Part shown: positions 1 through 5,918 of the stretch, one piece after another
Layout: every line of letters begins with the position of its first letter
Position numbering within the stretch: position 1 is the stretch's first letter
Source: Clostridia bacterium
GTDB taxonomy: Bacteria; Bacillota; Clostridia; UMGS1810
Direction of reading: 5' to 3'
Assembly (NCBI GenBank): GCA_016293435.1
Contig: JAEDEG010000057.1
Coordinates: forward strand, 1 to 15,906
DNA length: 15,906 nucleotides
Program-made: the position numbers and the translations under genes
Notes under the pieces: model-generated
What the model was told of the DNA's origin: nothing
Database searches by the model: none
The model's input: only the letters and a program-made list of their open reading frames with translations

Positions 1-4
1 GAAA

Positions 5-844
5 TTAACCGCAGCAGCAGTCATCACGAGTTATTTCCTTGCTTTCAAAATGACATTTTTCGGGTGGGAAAAACTCGTCAACGGGAAATCTCAATCTTTC
101 AAAAAGCTCGCAGGGATCGTTGTCTGCCGACTGGATGCACTCATTATCGGGAATACAAAAATCGATAACGGGAATTAAAAGCTCTACCTTGCGGGTAAGT
201 CTCACAATGGTGAAAAGACCGATTGTAACAAATACCTTCTTACCGTTTTCGGTGTCGGTGATAATGTCGTCAAATACTTTGCAAATGTCCTCAGGTACGG
301 AGCTGACATCCATCTCGCCGCAGCAGCAACAACAGCTTTTGTCGCAGGCTTCAACTACTCTCGTGGCAAGACAGATTGGGTCTACAACTTCGGTTTGTGC
401 CACGGGGAGATTGTTTTTGCTCCAGAGCTGAACATCGGCAGCTCCTTCTTTGAATTTGGAGCTGAATGTTTTTACGTTGCCTTCTGAGCCAAACAAAATA
501 ACCTTTTTGTCAAAGCTTGCAATACCCTCTACCTGAGTGGGTCTTCCTATGCCTGTAAATACGTCTAATGTAATCCTAAAGAAGAACTTGAGGTCTACAG
601 AATAAAAACCTCTGTTGAATGCAACGGGCTCAACATCTGAGTATACCCAGATTATTTCTGCCTTTCTGCATTTTACGGAAGATGCCCTGTCAACAATACT
701 CTGACCACATTCGGTAAGATATACTCTTATGTTTTCGATACATTCCTTATCACGGCAGGAATCGTATACCTTCTGAGTCTGAATACAAACTTCATCACTG
801 CAGGTGCTGCCGCTCGGTTTGCAATGATTCATTCTATCGCTCAT
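5..844 (-). CDS. Cysteine-rich conserved protein of unknown function (Clostridia type)
   Basis: A complete 279-residue soluble-looking protein with an ATG start preceded by a CGGAGG site about 7 bases upstream and a TAA stop just inside the window edge. It has no signal peptide or membrane segment. Cysteines occur throughout and include a run of five (CDKSCCCCCGE, about residues 167-177) and a C-terminal DDCCCG. The middle is hydrophobic and beta-rich (FFFRITLDVF, KKVILFGSEG, VFVTIGLFTIVRLTRKVELL), and the order of conserved blocks (VYDSCRDKECIEN near the N-terminus, RFPVDEFFPPE near the C-terminus) resembles, from memory, an uncharacterised family common in Clostridia. The cysteine clusters suggest metal binding or disulfide cross-linking, for example in the spore surface, but that is inference. 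It is separated from the neighbouring operon by a terminator, so it is likely its own unit. Function is unknown. Confidence 0.85.
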   Translation of the reverse strand: MSDRMNHCKPSGSTCSDEVCIQTQKVYDSCRDKECIENIRVYLTECGQSIVDRASSVKCRKAEIIWVYSDVEPVAFNRGFYSVDLKFFFRITLDVFTGIGRPTQVEGIASFDKKVILFGSEGNVKTFSSKFKEGAADVQLWSKNNLPVAQTEVVDPICLATRVVEACDKSCCCCCGEMDVSSVPEDICKVFDDIITDTENGKKVFVTIGLFTIVRLTRKVELLIPVIDFCIPDNECIQSADNDPCELFERLRFPVDEFFPPEKCHFESKEITRDDCCCG

Positions 845-907
845 AAAAAAACCTCCGATTATAAATTAGGTTGAGCAGTTGCGTCGGTATCTGCTTAACC
901 CCAGTAA

Positions 908-935
908 TATAATATGTGACACAGTGAGATTTTGT
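908..935 (-). promoter_or_regulatory. Possible sigma-K-like promoter for the Cys-rich gene
   Basis: On the minus strand the bases at 916-908 read CATATTATA, which fits the sporulation sigma-K -10 pattern CATAnnnTA. An AC dinucleotide sits 17 bases upstream (935-934), matching the short sigma-K -35. It lies about 64 bases before the ATG of the Cys-rich gene, downstream of the operon terminator. Short degenerate patterns like this arise easily by chance in AT-rich DNA, so this is a weak call. Confidence 0.25.
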
Positions 936-947
936 GAATACGGAAAT

Positions 948-986
948 AAAAAAGCTCCGGCGGAATTTGTCCGAAGGAGCTTTTTT
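948..986 (-). terminator. Intrinsic terminator of the oxidoreductase operon
   Basis: Minus-strand transcript forms a stem from AAAAAAGCTCC (986-976) and GGAGCTTTTTT (957-948), with extra CGG/CCG pairing inside the loop region, ending in a U run. It begins about 20 bases after the stop of the gamma-subunit gene and isolates that operon from the Cys-rich gene. The A run on the other side gives some potential for bidirectional use. Confidence 0.85.
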
Positions 987-1005
987 GGTAAAATAAAAAT
1001 ATTAA

Positions 1006-1536
1006 TCAGAAATTGTAGCCTGCTTCAAGAGCTTTGATATTACTCTCAAGCATTGCCGCCTTTGCAGCCGGAACAAGCTTGGTAACTGCACCCTTTAGCT
1101 GTTCCCATGTAAACATGCCGGTTTCTTTGACAAGCTTGCCAACCATTATCATGTTTGCAAGCTTGGGAATACCCATGTCGTTTGCCATCTTGGTAGCCGG
1201 TATAGCATACACATCGACATCTTCTCTCTCACACTTTCTGCTGATGAGAGAAGAATCAATAAAGATTTTGCCGCTCGGTACAACAGCTTTTTCAAACTTG
1301 TCGAGAGAGGGTCCGTTCATTACAACCAATGCCGATGGCTCGGTAATAATGGGAGATGCAACATCCACATCAGAAACGATAACGCTGCAATTGGCTGTGC
1401 CGCCTCTCATTTCGGGACCGTAGGAAGGAAGATGGGATACATTTTTGCCCTCAATCATACCTGCATATGCAATAACCTTACCTGCAAAAAGTATACCTTG
1501 ACCGCCGAATCCGGCAAATATTGTCTCATATGTCAT
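1006..1536 (-). CDS. vorC: 2-oxoacid:ferredoxin oxidoreductase, gamma subunit
   Basis: 177 residues when started at the ATG at 1536-1534, which has GGAGG (overlapping the end of the upstream beta gene) at proper spacing; the longer frame reaching 1614 runs back through the beta gene and is not the real start. The N-terminus GFGGQGILFAGK (residues 9-20) is the hallmark glycine-rich motif of the gamma domain of pyruvate/2-ketoisovalerate ferredoxin oxidoreductases, followed by SYGPEMRGGTANC, also typical. In the complex this subunit contributes to coenzyme A binding and assembly. It is the last gene of the operon, two bases after the beta gene, and ends just before an intrinsic terminator. Length matches four-subunit enzymes, where gamma is a separate chain. 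The substrate (branched-chain 2-oxoacid versus 2-oxoglutarate) cannot be settled from this subunit. Confidence 0.93.
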   Translation of the reverse strand: MTYETIFAGFGGQGILFAGKVIAYAGMIEGKNVSHLPSYGPEMRGGTANCSVIVSDVDVASPIITEPSALVVMNGPSLDKFEKAVVPSGKIFIDSSLISRKCEREDVDVYAIPATKMANDMGIPKLANMIMVGKLVKETGMFTWEQLKGAVTKLVPAAKAAMLESNIKALEAGYNF

Positions 1537-1538
1537 GA

Positions 1539-2291
1539 TTATGCCTCCTCCTCTTGTGTGATATCCTTGTATACACCGAGAGGATAGTGCTTGAGCATAT
1601 TCTCTCTCATCCATTCAAAGGATTCCTGAGGTGACATACCCCAGTTTGTAGGACAGGTGGATACAACCTCTATAAGCGTGAAGCCCTTGCCCTCCATCTG
1701 AGTTTGGAATGCTTTTTTGATAGCAGCTTTGGCTTTTTTGATGTGAGCAACAGTATCAACAGTTACTCTTTCTATATATGCGGGGCCGTCGAGAGTTGAG
1801 AGCATTTCGCACACTCTTATGGGGTTACCCTGAGTTTTGATGTCTCTACCGTAGGGTGATGTTTGGGTTACCTGACCTGCCAGAGTGGTGGGAGCCATCT
1901 GACCGCCGGTCATACCGTAGATTGCGTTGTTAATAAAAATAGTAGTTACATTTTCGCCTCTTGCGGCAATGTGCACTGTTTCGGCTGTACCGATGGCTGC
2001 AAGATCTCCGTCACCCTGATATGTAAACACTACTTTATCGGGACGCGCACGCTTGATACCGGTGGCAACTGCCGGTGCTCTGCCGTGAGCAGCCTCCTGC
2101 ATATCACATTCAAAATAGTTGTATGCAAAAACAGAACATCCAACGGGAGCAACACCAATTGTATCGCCTTCAATGCCCAGCTCATCTATAACCTCTGCAA
2201 CCAGTCGGTGCACTATACCGTGAGGACATCCGGGACAGTAGTGAAAGGATACATCGCTTAATGCGTGGGGTCTCTGAAATACTTTTTCCAT
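1539..2291 (-). CDS. vorA: 2-oxoacid:ferredoxin oxidoreductase, beta (TPP-binding) subunit
   Basis: 250 residues carrying the thiamine pyrophosphate fold of the catalytic subunit. HYCPGCPHG (residues 17-25) is the family's N-terminal motif, and the cofactor motif runs from GDGDLAAIG (93-101) to NNAIYGMTGGQ (121-131), the classical GDG...NN spacing that binds Mg-TPP pyrophosphate. Cysteines at 19, 22 and 52 suit the proximal 4Fe-4S cluster of this family. It catalyses decarboxylation of the 2-oxoacid on TPP and passes electrons through Fe-S clusters to ferredoxin. The ATG overlaps the stop of the alpha gene by one base (TAATG), so translation is coupled. The order delta-alpha-beta-gamma is also that of 2-oxoglutarate (kor) operons, and the wording of the motif (AIYGMTGGQ) fits both Vor and Kor. 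The symbol follows clostridial Vor usage. Confidence 0.92.
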   Translation of the reverse strand: MEKVFQRPHALSDVSFHYCPGCPHGIVHRLVAEVIDELGIEGDTIGVAPVGCSVFAYNYFECDMQEAAHGRAPAVATGIKRARPDKVVFTYQGDGDLAAIGTAETVHIAARGENVTTIFINNAIYGMTGGQMAPTTLAGQVTQTSPYGRDIKTQGNPIRVCEMLSTLDGPAYIERVTVDTVAHIKKAKAAIKKAFQTQMEGKGFTLIEVVSTCPTNWGMSPQESFEWMRENMLKHYPLGVYKDITQEEEA

Positions 2292-3358
2292 TATTTTGCA
2301 CCTCCAATTTCTTCAATCTTAGCAAGAATTTCGTTGGGAGTAGGAACAACACCGCCGGTTCTGCCAAAGAACTGAACATCGGCTCTGCCGTTTACGGCAA
2401 GGCGTACATCTTCGACCATCTGTCCCATGCTCATTTCAACTGCAAGGAATGTCTTATTTGTGTTTTTGGAAAGTGCTTTTTCAAATGCCTCAAAGGGGAA
2501 TGGCCAAAGAGTTATAGGACGGATAATACCAACCTTATAGCCCTTTTCCTTTGCTTTTGCCATAGCGGTTTTTGCAATACGGGCAGTTGTGCCGTATGCA
2601 ACAAGAACTATGTCGGCTTCTTCTGTGTCTATAGCTTCGTAGCGTACTTCATTTGCTATTATAGCATCATATCTCTTTTGTCGTTCCAAAACGAGGTCTT
2701 CGAGCTCAGAAGCTTCGATAAAGAGAGAGTTAATAATATTTTTCTTTCTCTTCATGCCGGTACCCGAGGTTGCCCATTCCTTTTCGGGAAGAGACTCGGC
2801 ATCTGTATCTTTAAATTCAACAGGTTCCATCATTTGACCGAGCATACCGTCACCCATAATCATAACGGGGCAGCGGTACTTGTCACCGATATCAAATGCA
2901 TCGGAGGTGAGATCCACCATTTCCTGAATAGAGCTGGGAGCAAGAACAACAAGGTGATAGTCTCCGTGTCCGCCGCCCTTGGTAGCCTGAAAATAGTCGG
3001 ACTGAGCAGGCTGAATACCGCCAAGCCCCGGGCCGCCTCTTACTATGTTTACAATAACACAGGGAACATCGGCACCTGCAATATAAGAAATCCCCTCCTG
3101 CTTGAGGCTTATTCCGGGTGAAGATGAGCTTGTCATTACTCTGACACCTGCGCCGCCTGCACCGTATACCATATTTATTGCAGAAACCTCACTTTCTGCC
3201 TGCAGAAATGTTCCGCCGATTTTGGGCATTTTCTTTGCCATATATGCACTTACCTCTGTTTGAGGTGTGATAGGATAACCGAAGAAGTGACGGCAGCCTG
3301 CACGAATTGCGGCTTCTGCCAAAGCTTCGTTGCCTTTCATCAAAATTTTGTTTCCCAC
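2291..3358 (-). CDS. vorB: 2-oxoacid:ferredoxin oxidoreductase, alpha subunit (VorB-like)
   Basis: 355 residues starting at a GTG (3358-3356) preceded by AAAGGAGG; no better ATG exists upstream. The chain begins with KILMKGNEALAEAAIRAG then FGYPITPQTE, the conserved opening of alpha subunits that donates residues to the TPP and substrate pocket, and continues with FLQAESEVSAINMVYGA and RVMTSSSSPGISLKQEG. A C-terminal transketolase-like domain starts near VLVAYGTTARIAK, about residue 251. The sequence closely resembles proteins annotated as 3-methyl-2-oxobutanoate dehydrogenase subunit VorB in Clostridia, pointing to branched-chain 2-oxoacids (valine, leucine, isoleucine catabolism or reverse synthesis), but substrate range in this family is often mis-annotated. 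It follows the ferredoxin-like gene by 22 bases and overlaps the beta gene by one. Confidence 0.93.
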   Translation of the reverse strand: MGNKILMKGNEALAEAAIRAGCRHFFGYPITPQTEVSAYMAKKMPKIGGTFLQAESEVSAINMVYGAGGAGVRVMTSSSSPGISLKQEGISYIAGADVPCVIVNIVRGGPGLGGIQPAQSDYFQATKGGGHGDYHLVVLAPSSIQEMVDLTSDAFDIGDKYRCPVMIMGDGMLGQMMEPVEFKDTDAESLPEKEWATSGTGMKRKKNIINSLFIEASELEDLVLERQKRYDAIIANEVRYEAIDTEEADIVLVAYGTTARIAKTAMAKAKEKGYKVGIIRPITLWPFPFEAFEKALSKNTNKTFLAVEMSMGQMVEDVRLAVNGRADVQFFGRTGGVVPTPNEILAKIEEIGGAK

Positions 3359-3380
3359 TATAAAAACCTCCTTTGGTAGA

Positions 3381-3587
3381 TTATCTTTCTACTTCGATTA
3401 CTACATCGGGACACATGGTTGCACAAAATGCGCAGCCAATACATTTGTCCATTTCAATTACTGTTGCAGGGTGAAAGCCCTTAGAGTTAATTCTGTCAGC
3501 CGCCATGGTTACAATCTTTTTGGGACAAGCATCCACACAAAGACCGCAGCCCTTGCATCTGTCTTCATTAAAAGTAACTTTTGCCAT
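3381..3587 (-). CDS. vorD: 2-oxoacid:ferredoxin oxidoreductase, delta subunit (2x[4Fe-4S])
   Basis: 68 residues with two classic cluster motifs: C11-C14-C17-C21 (CKGCGLCVDACP) and C49-C52-C55-C59 (CIGCAFCATMCP). Each supplies four cysteines, so the protein binds two 4Fe-4S clusters. It moves electrons from the TPP-bearing beta subunit to soluble ferredoxin. The start is an ATG with a strong AGGAGG site. Its place at the head of the alpha-beta-gamma cluster, 22 bases before the alpha gene, identifies it as the delta subunit rather than a free ferredoxin. Length is typical for this subunit. Confidence 0.93.
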   Translation of the reverse strand: MAKVTFNEDRCKGCGLCVDACPKKIVTMAADRINSKGFHPATVIEMDKCIGCAFCATMCPDVVIEVER

Positions 3588-3625
3588 ATATAAAGCCTCC
3601 TTCTTGAGAGAAAATAATTACATAA

Positions 3626-4297
3626 TCATGCCAGTGCATCAAAGGGAAGCTGCATAAAGAGCTTCAGAGGAAATTTGATGCTGTCATATTCGCTTTTGAG
3701 ACCTGCCAAAGACTCAGCGGTACCGCTTATGTATTTTAAAGGTACCGAAAGCCTTTTGCTCACCTCTTCCATAAGCTCAAAGGTTCCGTCAAAATCACAA
3801 GGTGATGAGAGATATGAAAGGTTAGTATTGTTAACCAGAGCCGTTATGCGGCATCTGGAGGACTGCTGAATTTCGTGTGCCAGCTTTACTATTGAATCTG
3901 CATCGGAGGTGTCGGGTCTTTTTGCATTTATTACCAAAAACATCTCATAATCTTCATTTTTGATATAAGGATAATACTGTCCGAGAGCTACAGCCCCCTC
4001 CTCATCACCGCCAACGTCCAAAACCGCGGGAGCTGTTTTGTCTGCAAAAACAGAGTATACATCGCATGGAAGCGACGGCAGATCCAGATTGGTGCCTGCA
4101 TATTCGGGAGCTATAACCTTTACACCGCTTGCTGTGAGCAATGCATTTGCATCATTGGTACGAAAATACGGATTTACTATATCCATATCGCAGATAACAG
4201 CTTTGCCAAATCTCTGCTTTAAACAAAGAGCATAGTTTATGGCAAACTCGGTTTTCCCGCTGCCGTAATGACCGGTAATAATATTTAATCTTTTCAT
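3626..4297 (-). CDS. P-loop ATPase of the MinD/CobQ-like (SIMIBI) group
   Basis: 223 residues with Walker A GHYGSGKTE (residues 9-17, lysine 15), a switch-like DMDIVNPYFR (about 38-47) and a Walker B-like VLDVGGDEEG (about 93-102). The layout is that of MinD/ParA/Mrp and CobQ-type ATPases, but it lacks the deviant KGGxGKT signature lysine, so it is not a typical ParA or Mrp. NPYFR and DVGGDEEGAVALGQY look, from memory, diagnostic of a small clostridial family usually annotated only as ATP-binding protein and often next to vor genes. The role is unknown; assembly or loading of an Fe-S or other cofactor into the adjacent oxidoreductase is a reasonable guess from context. It starts 6 bases after the RseC-like gene with an AAGGA site, and ends 38 bases before vorD. 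Confidence 0.8.
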   Translation of the reverse strand: MKRLNIITGHYGSGKTEFAINYALCLKQRFGKAVICDMDIVNPYFRTNDANALLTASGVKVIAPEYAGTNLDLPSLPCDVYSVFADKTAPAVLDVGGDEEGAVALGQYYPYIKNEDYEMFLVINAKRPDTSDADSIVKLAHEIQQSSRCRITALVNNTNLSYLSSPCDFDGTFELMEEVSKRLSVPLKYISGTAESLAGLKSEYDSIKFPLKLFMQLPFDALA

Positions 4298-4303
4298 GGT
4301 TTA

Positions 4304-4708
4304 TCAATCCTTTGAATCGGTTAAAACCCGAATAATGCTGCTTTTGGCTTTGGTCTTAAAATTGACAAGCCTGATTATGCCAATCCACAAAGAAATCAGC
4401 AACGCAAACAACAATACGGTATAAAGGCGGCTTAGTGAAAATGCATCGCAAAATGCAGCTGCCGCTATCATAAAAAAAACCGGCAGCATATAGACCAAAA
4501 GTGAAATACCAAGCACTGTGCGGGTGCCGGCTTCGATTAAAACTCTGTCGCCGCACTTTGCACCTATAGGGTTTAGAACCTCGGTTTCATATGATGAGTT
4601 GGAGCATGCCGAGCAGTCACTGCAATTGTGAGAGCAGGCAGACGACTTGCAGATAAGAACAGTTGCCGTATTGTGAGAAACTGATGTGACTGTACCCTCA
4701 CCGGTCAT
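4304..4708 (-). CDS. RseC/MucC-family membrane protein (SoxR-reducing type)
   Basis: 134 residues from the ATG at 4708-4706; a GTG three codons upstream is possible, but the GGGGTG sequence overlapping it is well placed as ribosome binding site for the ATG. The N-terminal half has the RseC cysteine pattern C25-x3-C29-x2-C32-x2-C35 (CSHNCSDCSAC) after a beta-rich GEGTVTSVSHNTATV segment. Two hydrophobic membrane spans follow at about residues 68-86 and 91-109, then a short basic cytoplasmic tail. RseC family members act in electron transfer to SoxR in E. coli and often accompany Rnf genes. Here it heads an operon for a ferredoxin-reducing enzyme and no Rnf genes are in view. It is the first gene after the 4739-4767 promoter. 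Confidence 0.82.
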   Translation of the reverse strand: MTGEGTVTSVSHNTATVLICKSSACSHNCSDCSACSNSSYETEVLNPIGAKCGDRVLIEAGTRTVLGISLLVYMLPVFFMIAAAAFCDAFSLSRLYTVLLFALLISLWIGIIRLVNFKTKAKSSIIRVLTDSKD

Positions 4709-4738
4709 GCGTATCACCCCAATAACGAATTATATATT

Positions 4739-4767
4739 ATTATAGCAAAAACGACAAAATATTTCAA
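4739..4767 (-). promoter_or_regulatory. Housekeeping promoter of the RseC-ATPase-vor operon
   Basis: On the minus strand TTGAAA (4767-4762), a 17-base spacer and TATAAT (4744-4739) give a near-perfect sigma-A promoter. It sits about 30 bases upstream of the RseC-like start codon, and no other strong promoter is evident in the short gaps between the six genes. Transcription would run to the terminator at 948-986. Confidence 0.8.
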
Positions 4768-4965
4768 TAGCTGTGCGGTGTTAAAATTTAACAAAATTAA
4801 TCACATACAAAAAAATGTTTTGGTAATTAGATTGATTTTATATTTAAAATGCCGGAAGTTTGACAGTTAAAATCAAAAAAATGATGAGTCTTTCTATGTT
4901 GTTAAATCAGTGTATAAAGACGGAAAAAGAACAAACAATATCGTTTGTTGTAAAAATATATACGC

Positions 4966-5154
4966 TCAATTATGCTCATCAACACATCCGTTTTTAACTG
5001 ATAGGAACATACGGTCAAGCATAAGTCCGCAGAGCTGTTTTGCACCATCGGACAACCGCTTGAACACCGGGGAAGTAATGAGAAGCTTCGGTATTCTGTA
5101 AAATGAGAACTGCTCGGCTTCATTGCCGTAAAAATATTCAAATTGTACTGACAT
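4966..5154 (-). pseudogene. N-terminal fragment of a RepA_N replication initiator
   Basis: 62 codons starting at an ATG with AAAGGAGG upstream. FYGNEAEQFSFYRIPK at residues 8-23 and LCGLMLDRMFLSVKNG at 41-56 match the N-terminal winged-helix part of RepA_N initiators found on Firmicutes plasmids and conjugative elements. Family members run on through a DEQNRVYIYF-like segment. Here the equivalent reads DEHN, a TGA, then AYIF, which is what a CGA to TGA mutation of the arginine codon would give. Similarity fades after a few more codons, near 4950. The gene is therefore both stopped and truncated and cannot make a working initiator. It marks the remains of an integrated plasmid or conjugative element. 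The intact ribosome binding site suggests recent decay. Confidence 0.8.
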
Positions 5155-5193
5155 ATAATATGCCTCCTTTCTGTGTGAGATAGTATAAAAAAA

Positions 5194-5224
5194 GAGAACA
5201 CCTTATTTTTTATAAAGCGTTCTC
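5194..5224 (-). terminator. Attenuator-like hairpin in front of the repA remnant
   Basis: The minus-strand RNA pairs GAGAACGCUUUA with UAAGGUGUUCUC as 12 pairs including two G-U, followed at once by seven U residues (5193-5187). It lies about 40 bases before the repA start and only about 20 bases before its ribosome binding site, so it is in a leader, a position typical for transcription attenuators of rep genes. On the plus strand the same stem has two mismatches, so the minus strand is the functional orientation. Confidence 0.7.
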
Positions 5225-5234
5225 CAATAGAAAA

Positions 5235-5264
5235 TTATTTGAATTTGCCCTCCTTTTGTAGCAT
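5235..5264 (-). other. Possible 9-codon leader peptide upstream of the repA hairpin
   Basis: ATG at 5264-5262 opens MLQKEGKFK followed by TAA at 5237-5235, ending 11 bases before the attenuator-like stem. Its own ribosome binding site is poor, while an AAAGGAGGG sequence lies inside it, which argues that it may instead be the site for something else. Reported because leader peptide plus terminator plus Shine-Dalgarno is a known layout for ribosome-mediated attenuation. It could easily be chance. Confidence 0.2.
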
Positions 5265-5348
5265 AGTTTTTTGTCTTTAATATAACATTGCTGTTTTTCA
5301 AGACAGAAATCTTGTAAATTTCAGGGTGAAAAAGAATTGAAATATAAC

Positions 5349-5528
5349 TAAATTAAGATGTCCCCCGCCTCTATAGGCGGCGGGGGACATCTTAATTTTT
5401 TCAGTGGGAGTTCAATCTCCCACTGAAAACGTTGAATGACGCGGCTTTGCCGCTTATTGAACAAGATAAGTTCAAAAGCCCTTGATTTTATGCTGTTTTC
5501 AGCACTTGTCTTTATTATACCATAAGGA
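5349..5528 (-). repeat. Cluster of tandem palindromes, possible structured RNA or miniature mobile repeat
   Basis: About 180 bases contain at least four nested inverted repeats. They are a perfect 20-bp stem (5350-5369 with 5379-5398, with a competing 6-bp stem in its centre at 5365-5380); a perfect 10-bp stem with 6-base loop (5401-5410, 5417-5426); GCGGC-TTT-GCCGC (5441-5453) flanked by GTTGAAT and ATTGAAC; and GCTG-TTTT-CAGC (5492-5503). A TATAAT in minus orientation (5519-5514) sits just outside and could start a minus-strand transcript through all of them, but the matching -35 is not evident, and the right edge abuts a broken integrase gene. A 65-codon frame spans the minus strand but is mostly palindrome and is not believed to be a protein. 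The family is not recognised. Confidence 0.6.
5350..5404 (+). terminator. Perfect 20-bp GC-rich stem with trailing T run
   Basis: The stem AAATTAAGATGTCCCCCGCC (5350-5369) pairs exactly with 5379-5398, and the plus-strand copy is followed by further T residues up to 5401. This is a strong intrinsic terminator for plus-strand RNA and, with a shorter T run, possibly for minus-strand RNA. It may be the end structure of the palindrome cluster rather than the terminator of a nearby gene, because no plus-strand gene precedes it. Confidence 0.55.
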
Positions 5529-5529
5529 A

Positions 5530-5694
5530 CACTCTCACGCCTCATTGCTCATTGAGTTAGGTTTTGCCCCTCTGTTAATCTCTGAACGGCTCGGACACGA
5601 AAATATAGAAACAACTCTTAACACATACTCCCACCTATACCCGAATAAGCACGGAGAAGTAGCCGAAACATTGTCAAAATTGATACAAAATTAA
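5530..5694 (+). pseudogene. C-terminal fragment of a tyrosine recombinase (integrase)
   Basis: The final 54 codons of a site-specific integrase. HSHASLLIELGF carries the catalytic box II histidine region, but the preceding R of the HxLRH motif is gone. SERLGHENIETTLNTYSHLYP supplies the conserved GH histidine and the tyrosine nucleophile in TYSHL. The natural stop is TAA at 5692-5694. Everything upstream, including the N-terminal arm-binding and core-binding domains and the first catalytic arginine, is replaced by the palindrome cluster. The frame can be read back to a TTG at 5482, but those codons do not look like integrase. The remnant marks one end of an integrated element, since such integrases usually lie next to the attachment site. 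Confidence 0.85.
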
Positions 5695-5698
5695 AAAT

Positions 5699-5718
5699 TT
5701 AGTACGAAATTAGTACGA
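5699..5718 (+). repeat. 9+2+9 direct repeat just after the integrase stop (possible arm-type site)
   Basis: TTAGTACGA occurs at 5699-5707 and 5710-5718, separated by AA, so the period is 11 bases, about one helical turn. It begins 4 bases after the integrase stop codon. Paired direct repeats with this spacing beside an integrase gene are the usual form of arm-type binding sites for the integrase N-terminal domain. That role is inferred. Confidence 0.55.
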
Positions 5719-5731
5719 TTAGAAAATAAAA

Positions 5732-5771
5732 AAATCCCGAAAACCCTTGTAAATAAAGGCTTTCGAGATTT
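5732..5771 (-). terminator. Strong terminator for the minus-strand Fic-RT unit
   Basis: Read on the minus strand, the arm at 5771-5755 pairs with the arm at 5748-5732 over about 17 positions. Three of these are G-U pairs on the minus strand but A-C mismatches on the plus strand, which shows that it serves minus-strand transcripts. A U-rich tail follows (5734-5720 region). It lies about 150 bases beyond the reverse transcriptase stop. Confidence 0.75.
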
Positions 5772-5778
5772 CTTGTTA

Positions 5779-5790
5779 TTATTCCCACTC
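5779..5790. other. Possible attachment core resembling the 3' end of guaA
   Basis: TTATTCCCACTC reads GAGTGGGAATAA on the minus strand, coding for EWE-stop, the near-universal end of GMP synthase (guaA), a known integration target for clostridial elements. It stands alone here without guaA and directly beyond the integrase remnant and its terminator, as an attL/attR core would. Twelve bases is short, so this is tentative. Confidence 0.35.
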
Positions 5791-5890
5791 GCTCATGTTT
5801 TTGTAACCTCAACTGAATTAGTTAATAAAATGTGTTTTGTAGTGGTTACATTCTATATATTACCATAATTCTATTGGCTTTTCAATGTTT

Positions 5891-5910
5891 TGTTGCCAAA
5901 ATGTTGCCAA
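5891..5910 (+). repeat. Second 9+2+9 direct repeat (possible arm-type site)
   Basis: TGTTGCCAA occurs at 5891-5899 and 5902-5910, separated by AA, giving the same 9+2+9 design and 11-base period as the unrelated repeat at 5699-5718. It lies between the possible attachment core and the stop of the reverse transcriptase gene, with no integrase of its own nearby. It may belong to a second element that used the same site. Confidence 0.5.
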
Positions 5911-5918
5911 TCACTTTA

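Noticed and set aside
2261..3121. 286-codon plus-strand frame opposite the alpha-subunit gene
   Set aside because: It is antisense to a clearly conserved gene, has cysteine/phenylalanine-rich unlikely composition and no ribosome binding site.
5348..5545. 65-codon minus-strand reading frame over the palindrome cluster
   Set aside because: Most of it is inverted repeat and it has no ribosome binding site or recognisable domain; a structured repeat explains the sequence better than a protein.
5699..5910. CRISPR array
   Set aside because: Only two copies of each short repeat exist, with 2-base spacers; this does not fit repeat-spacer architecture and no cas genes are present.
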